The position numbers and the translations under genes are program-made. Below, piece after piece: positions 16,333-25,185 of a stretch of DNA of 48,507 nucleotides (the first letter of the stretch is position 1; the number at the start of each line of letters is the position of its first letter). The stretch spans positions 1-48,507 of the forward strand of contig NZ_WHOL01000050.1 of NCBI RefSeq assembly GCF_009745975.1. Reading direction: 5' to 3'. The stretch is from Actinokineospora pegani. Lineage in GTDB: Bacteria > Actinomycetota > Actinomycetes > Mycobacteriales > Pseudonocardiaceae. Under the pieces are notes generated by a model. It did not search any database. It saw only the letters and a list, made by a program, of their open reading frames with translations, and had not been told where the DNA came from.

Positions 16333-17556
16333 TCAGCCCTCGGCGAAAGCCGGGTACAGCGGCAGCGCGCGCTGGCCGAAGCGGGCGGTCAGCGCGGCGA
16401 CCACGCGCACGGCGTGCCCGGCGACCTCGGTCTCGTGCGCGGCGTCGGCGGCCTTGGCCAGGTCGGCCCAGCGCGCGATCAGCACGTCGGTCGGGACGGG
16501 CTGCTCGTGCGGGCCGATCGAGGCCAGCTCGGCGTGGTCGGGGACGGTGAGGAACTGCCAGGTGGTGAGCCAGATCCAGAAGACCTGCGCGCGCAGCAGC
16601 TTGGGCAGCAGCACCGCGTCGTCGTCGAGGTCGGGCCACATGACCCGGACCTCGGCGCGCCAGGCGGCGAGCATGGCCTCGGTCATGCCCCGCGGCAGCG
16701 CGAAGGCGCACCAGCAGGACGGGAACGGCACGGTGAGGAACGCCGCGTCGAACATCATGTTCCGCACGCAGCCGCCCTCGAAGTCGAGGAAGCGGACGCC
16801 CCTGGTGGTGATCAGGTTGTTGTCCGGGCAGGAGTCCGACGGGCTGAACGCGCGGTGGCGGCCGGTGTCGAGCAGGGCCAGCGCGGACCGGGCGAACTCG
16901 GCGACGTGGTCGGCGGTGTCCACGTCGAACACCTCGCGCAGCAGGGCGGGCAGCTCCGCCAGCGCGCGCGGGCCGTCGGTGGCCAGCGGGTCCTTGTCCT
17001 GGGGCGGGTTCTGCCTGCGCAGCAGGGCGTCGAAGTCGGGTTCGCGGCCCGCGGTGGAGGCGTGCAGCCTGCCCAGGGAGCGGGCCCAGGACAGCAGCGC
17101 GGCCTCGGCGGCGCGGGAGTCGTCGCCGTGCAGCTTGCCCGCCAGCGTGGGGGCGCGGCCGAGGTCCTCCATGACCAGCAGCCGGGAGCCGCTGTCGTGG
17201 GCGAACAGCTCCGGGCACATCCGGTCCTCGGCGACCAGCGCGGTGAACAACTGGTAGCTGACCGCCTCGCGCACCCAACTGTCCCTCGGCTGGGCGGCGT
17301 CCTGTTGGCCGTACCGCTTGACCACGAGGTTGCGCGGGAGGGAGAACGGGGTGGCGGCGACCTTGACCCGCAGGACGGTCGAGCGGCCGCTGCCACCGAG
17401 GTCCTCTGGGTCGGCCAGTTCGACCCTGGCCCCGAACCGCTTGCTGAGCAGCGCCTCCGCCGCCAGGACGGTGGCGTTGACCTCTTCCACGCGCACAGAT
17501 TCAGCACGCGCGGCACCGGAGGTGTCGGGCGGATCGGCGGCGATCTCCACACTCAT
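16333..17556 (-). CDS. Aminoglycoside phosphotransferase-like kinase
   Basis: A 407-aa protein with a protein-kinase-like APH fold. The N-lobe Lys is in LVVKRY, and LLVMEDLG is the hinge. The catalytic loop reads PSDSCPDN rather than HGD-x4-N: the aspartate and asparagine are kept but His is replaced. DFEGG supplies the metal-binding Asp. A similar CPDN loop occurs in other actinomycete phosphotransferases, so the change does not by itself mean loss of activity. It heads the operon with the aminotransferase and dehydrogenase. It is unlikely to be a resistance gene on this evidence. Confidence 0.82.
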   Translation of the reverse strand: MSVEIAADPPDTSGAARAESVRVEEVNATVLAAEALLSKRFGARVELADPEDLGGSGRSTVLRVKVAATPFSLPRNLVVKRYGQQDAAQPRDSWVREAVSYQLFTALVAEDRMCPELFAHDSGSRLLVMEDLGRAPTLAGKLHGDDSRAAEAALLSWARSLGRLHASTAGREPDFDALLRRQNPPQDKDPLATDGPRALAELPALLREVFDVDTADHVAEFARSALALLDTGRHRAFSPSDSCPDNNLITTRGVRFLDFEGGCVRNMMFDAAFLTVPFPSCWCAFALPRGMTEAMLAAWRAEVRVMWPDLDDDAVLLPKLLRAQVFWIWLTTWQFLTVPDHAELASIGPHEQPVPTDVLIARWADLAKAADAAHETEVAGHAVRVVAALTARFGQRALPLYPAFAEG

Positions 17557-17746
17557 CTCCTCCGACCCTACTCGCGCACCGAGCGCGTCACCCGCCGCGG
17601 AAGGTCACGAAAGGCTTTCACGATGACGGGCACGACGCCCGCAGGCTGACCGTAGCGCTGTCGAACGATCCAGAACGAGATGCCCGTCAATAACTAACGA
17701 AGTCCATTCCGTTGCCAACCGTCCCCCCGGCGGCGTGGGCGCGCAG

Positions 17747-17779
17747 CAGGTCGACCGCGTCGACGACGCGGTCGACCTG
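17747..17779 (-). terminator. Strong hairpin terminator of aspS
   Basis: A perfect 13-bp inverted repeat (CAGGTCGACCGCG and its complement) with a 7-nt loop begins nine bases beyond the aspS stop. It has no U-tract, typical of actinomycete I-shaped terminators. The rest of the 17557-17788 gap holds a smaller CGGGC/GCCCG hairpin and no gene that can be supported. Confidence 0.75.
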
Positions 17780-17788
17780 GCACCCGGC

Positions 17789-19585
17789 CTAGCCCGCCGC
17801 GGGCTTGTCCTGCTTGGGGGCGGGCTTGAAGTCGACGCCCGCCTCCTTGCGCTGGTCGGCGGTGATCGGGGCCGGGGCGCTGGTCAGCGGGTCGAAGCCG
17901 CCGCCGGTCTTGGGGAAGGCGATGACCTCGCGGATCGACTCCTCGCCCGCCAGCAGCATGACGATGCGGTCCCAGCCGAAGGCGATGCCGCCGTGCGGGG
18001 GCGGGCCGTAGGAGAAGGCGTCGAGCAGGAAGCCGAACTTCTCCTGCGCCTCCTCGCCGTCGATGCCCATCAGCGCGAAGACGCGCTCCTGCACGTCCTT
18101 GCGGTGGATGCGGATGGAGCCACCGCCGACCTCGTAGCCGTTGACCACCAGGTCGTAGGCGTAGGCCAGCGCGTTGGCCGGGTCCTCCTCGAAGCGGTCG
18201 ATCCACTCCGGGTGCGGGGAGGTGAAGGCGTGGTGCACGGCGGTCCACTTGCCCGAGCCGACGGCGACGTCCCCGGCGGACTGGGCGGCGGAGGCCTCCT
18301 CGAACAGCGGCGCGTCGACGACCCACACGAACGACCAGGCGCTCTCGTCGATCAGGCCGCAGCGCTTGCCGATCTCCAGGCGGGCGGCGGCGAGCAGCGA
18401 CCGGGCGTCGGCGGGGTTGCCCGCGGCGAAGAACACGCAGTCGCCGGGCTTGGCGCCCGCGGCCTCGGCCAGGCCCGCGCGCTCGGCCTCGGACAGGTTC
18501 TTGGCGACCGGGCCGCCGAGCTCGCCGTCCTCGCCCACCAGCACGTAGGCCAGGCCCTTGTGCCCGCGCTGCTTGGCGAACTCCTGCCAGGCGTCGAGCT
18601 GGCGGCGCGGCTGCGAGGCCCCGCCCGGCATGACGACCGCGCCGACGTACGGGGCCTGGAAAACGCGGAACGGGGTGCTCTTGAAGTAGTCGGTGAGCTC
18701 GGTCAGCTCCAGGTCGAAGCGCAGGTCGGGCTTGTCCGAGCCGTACTTGGCCATGGCGTCGCGGTAGGAGATGCGCCGGATCGGGCCGGTGATCTCGTGC
18801 CCGGCCAGCTCCGACCACAGCGCCTTGGCGATCCTCTCGCCGAGGGCGATGACGTCGTCCTGGTCGACGAAGCTCATCTCGATGTCGAGCTGGGTGAACT
18901 CCGGCTGCCGGTCGGCGCGGAAGTCCTCGTCCCGGTAGCAGCGGGCGATCTGGTAGTACCGCTCCAGGCCGCCCACCATCAGCAACTGCTTGAAGAGCTG
19001 CGGCGACTGCGGCAGCGCGTACCAGGACCCCGGGCGCAGCCGGGCCGGGACCAGGAAGTCGCGGGCGCCCTCGGGGGTCGACCGGGTCAGCGTGGGCGTC
19101 TCGATCTCGAGGAACCGCTCCTCGTGCAGGATCGCGCGGGCGATCCGGTTGGCCTCGCTGCGCATCCGGATGGCGTTGGCCGGGGCGGTGCGGCGCAGGT
19201 CCAGGTAGCGGTGGCGCAGGCGCACCTCGTCGCCGACGGAGAGGTGGTCGTCGAGCGGGAAGGGCAGCGGCGCGGACTCGCTGAGCACCTCCAGCTCGGT
19301 GGCCAGCACCTCGATCGCGCCGGTGGGCAACTCGGGGTTGTCGTTGCCCTCGGGCCGCACCGACACCTCGCCGACGACCCGGACGCAGAACTCGGCGCGC
19401 AGCCGGTGCGCCCGCTCGGCCATCTCGCCCTCGCGGAAGACGACCTGGGCGACCCCGGAGGCGTCGCGCAGGTCGATGAAGATGACCCCGCCGTGATCGC
19501 GCCTGCGGGCCACCCAGCCGCTGAGGGTGATTGTCTGCCCGGCGTGCTCGGCGCGGAGGGTCCCGGCCTCGTGCGTGCGGATCAC
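17789..19585 (-). CDS. aspS: Aspartate--tRNA ligase
   Basis: A 598-aa class IIb synthetase. The OB-fold anticodon domain comes first ([19 protein letters not shown]), then motif 2 ([23 protein letters not shown]), the bacterial GAD insertion, and motif 3 ([12 protein letters not shown]) near the C-terminus. Length is right for the bacterial type. GTG at 19585 starts the protein where homologues do; AGGAG lies ten bases upstream. An ATG at 19639 would add 18 residues with no ribosome site. Whether it also charges tRNA-Asn cannot be told here. Confidence 0.95.
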   Translation of the reverse strand: MIRTHEAGTLRAEHAGQTITLSGWVARRRDHGGVIFIDLRDASGVAQVVFREGEMAERAHRLRAEFCVRVVGEVSVRPEGNDNPELPTGAIEVLATELEVLSESAPLPFPLDDHLSVGDEVRLRHRYLDLRRTAPANAIRMRSEANRIARAILHEERFLEIETPTLTRSTPEGARDFLVPARLRPGSWYALPQSPQLFKQLLMVGGLERYYQIARCYRDEDFRADRQPEFTQLDIEMSFVDQDDVIALGERIAKALWSELAGHEITGPIRRISYRDAMAKYGSDKPDLRFDLELTELTDYFKSTPFRVFQAPYVGAVVMPGGASQPRRQLDAWQEFAKQRGHKGLAYVLVGEDGELGGPVAKNLSEAERAGLAEAAGAKPGDCVFFAAGNPADARSLLAAARLEIGKRCGLIDESAWSFVWVVDAPLFEEASAAQSAGDVAVGSGKWTAVHHAFTSPHPEWIDRFEEDPANALAYAYDLVVNGYEVGGGSIRIHRKDVQERVFALMGIDGEEAQEKFGFLLDAFSYGPPPHGGIAFGWDRIVMLLAGEESIREVIAFPKTGGGFDPLTSAPAPITADQRKEAGVDFKPAPKQDKPAAG

Positions 19586-19661
19586 GGGTCTAGTGCTCCT
19601 AGTCCAGATGGTGGGACGCGGCGCGGGTTCCTCGGTCACTCACACGCCGCCTGCGCTGGTC

Positions 19662-19692
19662 AGGCTAACCAACGGTCCCGCGCGGGTGACAA
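19662..19692 (-). promoter_or_regulatory. Possible aspS promoter
   Basis: On the minus strand TTGTCA (19692-19687) is followed after 19 nt by TAGCCT (19667-19662), a TANNNT -10. This would give a leader of about 70 nt for aspS. The spacing is slightly long. The whole 19586-19926 gap (about 340 bp) lies between divergent starts; besides this and the GTCAC repeats it contains no supported gene. Confidence 0.35.
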
Positions 19693-19814
19693 GCAGGTTT
19701 GACCCGGGCACGGACACGCGCCGGGGCCACGACCTCCCTCGGGCGGTCTGGCCCGATTAGCGCAATCAATTAGACCCGTTAGTGGTAATCGAATACGCCC
19801 ACCGGCGTTGTGTT

Positions 19815-19840
19815 GTCACGCGAAGCAGTGACGCCGTCAC
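19815..19840. promoter_or_regulatory. GTCAC/GTGAC repeats upstream of the HTH gene
   Basis: GTCAC (19815-19819) is followed by the palindrome GTGACGCCGTCAC (19828-19840; 6-bp arms around one base). A TACTGT hexamer at 19884-19889 could be the -10 of the downstream HTH gene. The repeats are a candidate operator for autoregulation; this rests on symmetry only. Confidence 0.35.
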
Positions 19841-19926
19841 CCAGAAATTAACATTCACGCTACCAATGGCGGCTACCAGGACGTACTGTCATTGCCAGGG
19901 CGTAGGGGTAACCCCAGGGAGTGAAC

Positions 19927-20928
19927 ATGGGTAGCGGTGCCACCCGTGAGCCAGTTCGGGAACTTCACCAGAACGAGAAGGTGCGAGCGGCTCTGACGAC
20001 AGGCCTGGCGGCGACGCGGCCGGAGTCCCCGGCCGCGGACGCCTTCCCGGTCGCGCTGCGGTCGGCGATCCAGGCCAGCGGGCTGAGCCTGGACCGCATC
20101 CAGTACCGGCTGCGGGCGCGCGGTGTGTCGATCAGCGTCACGGCGCTGAGCTACTGGCAGTCCGGTCGGCGGCGCCCGGAGCGGGCCGAGTCGCTGGCCG
20201 CGCTGGGCCACCTCGAGGACGTCCTCGGCGTGCCGACCGGGTCACTCATCGCCCTGCTCGGACCGCCCCGGCCGCGCGGCCGGGTCAACCGCGAGTCGTC
20301 CCGGCTCTCGATCGAGAGCCTGTGGGCGAACAGCGAACCGGTCTCCCACCTGCTGCGCCGCATCGACTACACCACCGACGCCGCGCTGACCAAGCTCAGC
20401 CAGCACGACCGCATGGAGGTCGCGGTCGACCGCGGCGAGAAGCGCATCAAGGTCCGCCAGGTCCTGCGGGCCGAACGCGACGGCGCCGACCGCACCCTCA
20501 TGGTCTACGACCTCGAGGTCCCCAGCAGACCCTTCCCCGAGGTCACCTCCGGCGACAACTGCCGCATCGGCCGAGTCGCCCACGACGCCACCGCGGGCCT
20601 CATCGCCGCCGAGATCATGCTCGACCAACCCCTCAGCCGCGGCGAGACGACCATCGTCGACTACGCGCTGCACCACCCCGGCCCGCCCTACTCCCAGGGC
20701 GACCACTCCTACTGCCGCAAGTTCACCAGCCCGGTCCGCGAGTTCGTCATGGAACTGCGCTTCGACCCGCGGGCGCTGCCCGCCCACCTCGAGCAGTACA
20801 CGCTCGACGGGGACGAGGCGGTGACCAGCAGGCGGAAGCTGGAGGTCACGCCGGACGGGAAGGCGCACGCGGTCGCCCTGGACTTCGGACCGGGGATCAT
20901 GGGCGTGCGCTGGGAGTGGCCGGACTAG
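19927..20928 (+). CDS. Helix-turn-helix protein with uncharacterised C-terminal domain
   Basis: A 333-aa protein. The N-terminal third carries an XRE-like helix-turn-helix (IQASGLSLDRIQYRLRARGVSISVTALSYWQSGRRRPER). The remaining 200 residues are rich in beta strands, including a DLEVPSRPFPE segment and a GDNCRIGRVAHDATAGLIA segment, and match no domain I can name. The ATG at 19927 is preferred because AGGGAG (19916-19921) is five bases before it and would overlap a GTG start at 19921. It is divergent from aspS; HTH proteins of this type next to aspS occur in related actinomycetes. Ligand and targets are unknown. Confidence 0.75.
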   Translation: MGSGATREPVRELHQNEKVRAALTTGLAATRPESPAADAFPVALRSAIQASGLSLDRIQYRLRARGVSISVTALSYWQSGRRRPERAESLAALGHLEDVLGVPTGSLIALLGPPRPRGRVNRESSRLSIESLWANSEPVSHLLRRIDYTTDAALTKLSQHDRMEVAVDRGEKRIKVRQVLRAERDGADRTLMVYDLEVPSRPFPEVTSGDNCRIGRVAHDATAGLIAAEIMLDQPLSRGETTIVDYALHHPGPPYSQGDHSYCRKFTSPVREFVMELRFDPRALPAHLEQYTLDGDEAVTSRRKLEVTPDGKAHAVALDFGPGIMGVRWEWPD

Positions 20929-20932
20929 CGGG

Positions 20933-21250
20933 TCAGCGTTCGGCGGGGGCTCCCACCAATCGCAGCACGTTGCTCTCCTCATCGAAATGCACCACGACCT
21001 GGCGATCGAAGACGCCGGGCTGGAACCGCACCCTGAACGACTCAACGGCCCGGACGTGGACGCGGTCCCAGTCGCCCACGACCAAGTCGGCCAGCGGTGA
21101 ATCCCGCTCTTCGGCCAGCAGACTCGCGAAACGCGCGTCCAACGCGTCGTCTTGCACGACTTCGGTCTCGGCCTCGGCGCAAGACACCAACGCCAGGAGA
21201 ACCCCCAAGACGATCAGGAGCCAGAACGCTGAGCGCCGCGTGGGGTTCAC
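20933..21250 (-). CDS. Small putative lipoprotein
   Basis: A 105-aa protein with a hydrophobic N-terminus ending in LALVSC, which fits a lipobox with C24 as the acylated residue. The mature part is short, acidic and then beta-rich (VHVRAVESFRVRFQPGVFDRQVVVHFDEES). It ends 4 bp from the convergent HTH gene. Function is not recognised. The TATA-poor upstream region runs into the IS relic. Confidence 0.65.
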   Translation of the reverse strand: MNPTRRSAFWLLIVLGVLLALVSCAEAETEVVQDDALDARFASLLAEERDSPLADLVVGDWDRVHVRAVESFRVRFQPGVFDRQVVVHFDEESNVLRLVGAPAER

Positions 21251-21327
21251 CTAATTCCTGTCGTCCGTGTGGCGACTCGGGCGGCGGTGGATAACCGCGT
21301 GTCAGGCGTCCGAAATCCTCGGTGAGG

Positions 21328-21746
21328 GCTATTCAGAAGTCGATCACGCCTCTGAGCAGGACAACAGCTCCGGTCGGTACCAAAATCCCACCGGGCTCGA
21401 CCGCGATCAGATCAGGACCTCGTCGCCCGCGTCCACCGTCACCTGGGCGTGCGGCCCCGGACGGGGCGCCCGCCCGTGCTGGGGTTGTTCCGGGCGGTGG
21501 TCACCGTGCTGGTCCTGCCGCGGTCGAACATGTCCCAAGCCCTGGTCGCGGACCTCATGGGGGAAAAGGCGAACAAGCCCCACGCGTCGCTGCAGGTCGC
21601 GGTCGAGCGGTGCATCGCGCCCTTGAAGAACTGGAAGATCCTCGCCACCGGCTGCCGCGGCCGGATCGCCGAGCTGCCCGACACCATCGCCACCGTGGTC
21701 GCGTTGGAGTTCCACCGCCTGGGCTGACCACCGAGTTGAGAATAGC
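21328..21746 (+). pseudogene. Relic of an IS5-type insertion sequence (transposase remnant with inverted-repeat ends)
   Basis: The ends are GCTATTCAGAAGTCG (21328-21342) and, read from the right, GCTATTCTCAACTCG (21746-21732): 12 of 15 bases match. Inside are two pieces of an IS5-family transposase. The first, in one frame, has YQNPTGLDRDQI; after a frameshift the next frame gives RPRTGRPPVLGLFRAVVTVL, the helix-turn-helix part. The 92-aa ORF (21449-21727) then jumps straight to the C-terminal end (VERCIAPLKNWKILATGCRG..ELPDTIATVVALEFHRLG). The DDE catalytic core is gone, so the element cannot move by itself. This fills the 21251-21802 gap. Confidence 0.8.
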
Positions 21747-21802
21747 GCCAGGGGTGGCTGGACAGCGTGGAAAACGGGGGTCCGCCACGGCGGGGGCGCG
21801 GG

Positions 21803-23035
21803 TCAGGCGGGGTCGCCCGTGGGGGTGAGTTCGTCGACGAGGCCCGCGACCGGGCCGACGATGGTGACCGCCGGGGGGCGGAAGCCCTGGGTGAGCACCT
21901 CGTCGGCTACCGCGTCCAAAGTGGAGCGGAGCACCCGCTGGTTGCGGGTCGTGCCCTCCTGGACCACCGCGACCGGGGTCGAGCCCGGCCTGCCGCCCGC
22001 GATGAGGGTCTTGGCGAAGGAGCCGAGTTTGTCCACGCCCATGAGGATGACGACGGTGCCCGAGAGGCGGGCGAGGGTGTCCCAGTCGACCAGGGAGTCG
22101 GGGTGGTCGGGGGCGATGTGGCCGGAGACCACGACGACCTCGTGGGCGACGCCGCGGTGGGTGACCGGGACGTCGGCGGCGGCGGGGACGGAGAAGGCGG
22201 AGGTGATGCCGGGGACGACCGTGGTCGGGACGCCCGCCTTGGCGCAGGCGATGAGCTCCTCGAAGCCGCGGCCGAACAGGTACGGGTCGCCGCCCTTGAG
22301 GCGCACGACGAACTTGCCCGCCCTGGCGTGGCTGATCAGCGCCTCGTTGATGGCGTCCTGGGTGGCCGCGCGGCCGTAGGGGATCTTGGCCGCGTCGATG
22401 ACCTCGACACTGGGCGGCAGCTCGTCGAGCAGGTCGCGCGGGCCGAGGCGGTCGGCGACGACGACGTCGGCGCGGGCCAGCAGCCTGCGGCCGCGCACGG
22501 TGATCAGCTCGGGGTCGCCCGGGCCGCCGCCGACCAGCGCCACCCCGGGCTCCTGCGGGGCCCTGGCCCGGTCGGACACGCGCCCCTCGCGCAGCGCGTC
22601 GAGCAGGCCGTCGCGCACCGCGGCGGAGCGCTGGTGCTCGCCGCCCGCCAGCACGCCGACCAGCAGGCCGTCGAACTCGCCGGACGCGGGGGTGACCGCG
22701 CTGCCCGCCTTCCCGGCGTCGGCGCGCACGCAGAACACCCGCACCCGCTCGGCCTCCTCGGCGACCGCGGAGTTGACGGCGCTGTCGGAGGTGCAGCACA
22801 GCACGTACCAGGCCTCGGCGAGGTCGCCCGCGCGGTAATCGCGCTGGTGCCAGACGATCTCGCCCGCCGTCGCCATGGCCTCCACCGACGGGGTCGCCTC
22901 CGGCGACACCAGCTCCACGCGCGCCCCGGAGCCCACCAGCCTCGGCAGCCGCCGCTGCGCCACCGTGCCGCCGCCAACGACCACGACACGGCGGCCGGCG
23001 AGGTCGAGACCGGCCAGGTAGTGCTGCTCACTCAT
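21803..23035 (-). CDS. cysG: Siroheme synthase: precorrin-2 dehydrogenase/ferrochelatase fused to uroporphyrinogen-III methyltransferase
   Basis: A 410-aa two-domain enzyme. Residues 1-150 are the CysG N-terminal NAD-binding domain (VVVVGGGTVAQRRLPRLVGSGA). Residues about 165-400 are the SAM uroporphyrin-III C-methyltransferase (ALVGGGPGDPELITVRG, VVADRL, VVRLKGGDPYLFGRGFEE, PVTHRG). It converts uroporphyrinogen III to precorrin-2 and on to siroheme, and so also feeds the corrin pathway whose genes cobL, cobM and cobQ lie further on. ATG at 23035 is chosen; an ATG at 23047 is possible and no clear ribosome site helps. Confidence 0.92.
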   Translation of the reverse strand: MSEQHYLAGLDLAGRRVVVVGGGTVAQRRLPRLVGSGARVELVSPEATPSVEAMATAGEIVWHQRDYRAGDLAEAWYVLCCTSDSAVNSAVAEEAERVRVFCVRADAGKAGSAVTPASGEFDGLLVGVLAGGEHQRSAAVRDGLLDALREGRVSDRARAPQEPGVALVGGGPGDPELITVRGRRLLARADVVVADRLGPRDLLDELPPSVEVIDAAKIPYGRAATQDAINEALISHARAGKFVVRLKGGDPYLFGRGFEELIACAKAGVPTTVVPGITSAFSVPAAADVPVTHRGVAHEVVVVSGHIAPDHPDSLVDWDTLARLSGTVVILMGVDKLGSFAKTLIAGGRPGSTPVAVVQEGTTRNQRVLRSTLDAVADEVLTQGFRPPAVTIVGPVAGLVDELTPTGDPA

Positions 23036-23100
23036 GCGCCACAGCATGACGGGTGAACGTCCGATGTCCAGCAGACCACCCCTTCGGTGTGACCCACCCA

Positions 23101-24429
23101 TCAAGCGAAGGCGTCCGTCACCAACCCCACCACCGCCCGCGCCGCCGGGTCGCCGGGGAACAGCCGCGAGGCCTCCCGCACGACCTCCCCCGCCACCAAC
23201 CGCAGCGACTCCCGCGACCGCCTGCCAGCGGCCAACCCCGCCGCCGTCCACCGCTCCGCCTCACCGAGGTCCCCGCGCCGCACCGCGGCCACCGCCAACG
23301 TCAGCCGCGCCTCGGCGGCCCGCATCGGGGCCCGCTCGGCCTTGTCGGGGCGCAGCAGCTCCCGCGCGTGCTCGGCCGCCCGCCGGTCCTCGCCGACGAC
23401 CCGGAAGCAGTCCATGGCGTAGAAGTCCCATTTGCCCGGGTCGACGACGAAGTGGTTCTCCGGCCGCGCGGGCCGCTCGTGCGCCCCCAACAGCCGGTGC
23501 CCCTCGTCCAACGTCCGCACGACCTCCTCGCGCCGCCCCATCCGCGCGGCCGCCTTCGCCGCCTGCGCGCTCAACTGCACCGCCACCGACGAGTGCGGCG
23601 CCGCGGCCGTCCCCGCCGCGCACGCCTCCCCCACCGCCGCCCACCGCCCCCGCGTCAACGCGAACCACGCCGCCATCTCGAACGCCCACGCCACGATCTC
23701 GCCGTGCCCGGCCTCCCGCCCGATCCGCAACGCCGCCCGCCGGCCAGCCTCGGCCCGGCGCGGATCACCCCGGTCGTACTCGACGCACCCGACCAACAGC
23801 GCCAACCACCCGGCGAGGACGAGCAACTCCCGGTGCTCCCGCAACGAGCACGGCCCCGCGAGCAGCGAGGTGATCCCCCGCAAGCCCCGCCGCGCCTCCG
23901 CCAGCAACTCCCCGGCGTCCCGCCAGGCGTACTCGCAACACAGTTCCTCGGTGAGCACCTGCAACTGCTCGATCGTCGCCGCCCCCACCTCGGTCCGCGC
24001 CAACCGAAGCAGCAACTCGTCCCACGGCGCGGCCGGATCCTGCGGGGGCACCGGCTCGAGGAGCGGGGACAGGCGAAACCAGAGGTGCGGCTCAGGAACG
24101 CGCAGCGCACGCGCCCACAGCTCGAGCTTGCGCAGGTCGGTCACGCGCTCAGGCGAGCGCTCCAGCCTGCTGACCGCGCTCTGGGTGAGATCGAGCCACC
24201 GGCCGACGGTGGCCTGGGACAGCGCAGGGCGGTGCGCCAAGCGGTAGGAGAGGACCACATGTCCGAAGTGCCGGGCGCGGAACGCTTCCCGCAGCGAAGG
24301 GCTGCGCCAGAACGCGTCCGGCTTCTCCGGGGCGCCGCCGCCCAACACCGCGCGCCTCGCGCACGGCCCGCAGTGGACCGCCTGGTTGTCCGCCGCCAAC
24401 AGCGCGGAGCAGTTCCCGCACCTGGGCAT
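23101..24429 (-). CDS. HTH transcriptional regulator with N-terminal zinc-ribbon-like motif
   Basis: A 442-aa protein. Cys4-x2-Cys7 and Cys20-x2-Cys23 form a probable zinc ribbon. An XRE-like helix-turn-helix follows at about 60-115 (PALSQATVGRWLDLTQSAVSRLER). The C-terminal 300 residues are alpha-helical, Ala/Arg-rich and resemble TPR-type repeats. ATG at 24429 is preferred over 24447, as GGGGAGG lies just upstream of it. Proteins of this shape are common in Streptomyces and relatives, usually as unassigned regulators. It lies 90 bp downstream of the winged-helix gene. Confidence 0.8.
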   Translation of the reverse strand: MPRCGNCSALLAADNQAVHCGPCARRAVLGGGAPEKPDAFWRSPSLREAFRARHFGHVVLSYRLAHRPALSQATVGRWLDLTQSAVSRLERSPERVTDLRKLELWARALRVPEPHLWFRLSPLLEPVPPQDPAAPWDELLLRLARTEVGAATIEQLQVLTEELCCEYAWRDAGELLAEARRGLRGITSLLAGPCSLREHRELLVLAGWLALLVGCVEYDRGDPRRAEAGRRAALRIGREAGHGEIVAWAFEMAAWFALTRGRWAAVGEACAAGTAAAPHSSVAVQLSAQAAKAAARMGRREEVVRTLDEGHRLLGAHERPARPENHFVVDPGKWDFYAMDCFRVVGEDRRAAEHARELLRPDKAERAPMRAAEARLTLAVAAVRRGDLGEAERWTAAGLAAGRRSRESLRLVAGEVVREASRLFPGDPAARAVVGLVTDAFA

Positions 24430-24519
24430 GACGCACCACCTCCCCATGTCCTCGACTTCGAGTGTAGGAGCGCAGAACCTGTTTCAGCTCGCGATATGCG
24501 CGACGCGCATACCCACTGC

Positions 24520-25032
24520 TCACAGCGTGAGCCGGTACCCGACGCCGCGTACCGAGTCGACCGTGGTGGTACTGCCGGTAGCGCGGAGCTGACGGCGCAA
24601 GCGCTTGATGGCGGACACCACCGCCTGCGCGTCGCCCACGTACGGGCGGTCCCAGACGTGGGTGGTGAGGTCGGCGAAGGTCCAGACCTGGCCGGGGTTG
24701 GCGGCCAGGGCCAGCAGCAGGTCGAACTCGCGGGCGGAGAGCGCCAGCTCGGCGCCGTGGCAGGCGGCGGTGCGGGTGGTCGGGTCGAGGCGCAGGCCCG
24801 CGTGCTCGACCACGTGGTGGACGGTCACCACCGGCTTGGGGGCGGGGCCCAGGGCCGTGCGCAGGGCGCGTTGGTCGGGCACGTACAGCACCGCCGCGCG
24901 GCCGCCGGTGGCGGTGGTGACGGCGGCGACCTCCTCGGGGGTCGTGCCGACGCAGAGCACGAGCGGCATGTCCAGGCGTTCCAACACGTTCCGGCTGTCC
25001 ACCGGTGACCACCCCCGCCGCGAGTTCGGCAT
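24520..25032 (-). CDS. Winged-helix protein with OmpR/PhoB-type DNA-binding domain and no recognisable receiver
   Basis: A 170-aa protein. Residues 90-170 are a trans_reg_C winged helix (ELALSAREFDLLLALAANPGQVWTFADL, VVSAIKRLRRQL, TVDSVRGVGYRL). The first 80 residues form a short alpha/beta segment (MPLVLCVGTTPEEVAAVTTATGG..AVLYV) but lack the phosphorylatable Asp of a receiver. Such short PhoB-like proteins are unlikely to answer a histidine kinase in the usual way. The start is uncertain: ATG 25032 or an in-frame GTG about 30 bp inside. It is divergent from the subtilase gene. Confidence 0.75.
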   Translation of the reverse strand: MPNSRRGWSPVDSRNVLERLDMPLVLCVGTTPEEVAAVTTATGGRAAVLYVPDQRALRTALGPAPKPVVTVHHVVEHAGLRLDPTTRTAACHGAELALSAREFDLLLALAANPGQVWTFADLTTHVWDRPYVGDAQAVVSAIKRLRRQLRATGSTTTVDSVRGVGYRLTL

Positions 25033-25120
25033 TCACTGACAAGAACGTCACCGGTCGGGGTGGGCTCGTTACAGGAAACGGGGCAAACCAAGGGCAGAAA
25101 CCCGCGAATGGCCCAGCGTT

Positions 25121-25156
25121 GCCCGGAGAACGCCCGTCGCGGCGCCTTCTCCGGGC
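25121..25156 (+). promoter_or_regulatory. Leader hairpin 1 upstream of the subtilase
   Basis: GCCCGGAGAA (25121-25130) pairs perfectly with TTCTCCGGGC (25147-25156) around a 16-nt loop. It lies about 95 nt before the subtilase start, within the 219-bp gap between divergent genes. If transcription starts upstream, it is in the mRNA leader. Confidence 0.5.
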
Positions 25157-25185
25157 GGCCCGGCTGCGGCAGCGTCAGAGGCAGC

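Noticed and set aside
16333-17556. An aminoglycoside resistance gene
   Set aside because: The fold matches the APH superfamily, but the catalytic loop variant and metabolic operon context do not support a resistance role.
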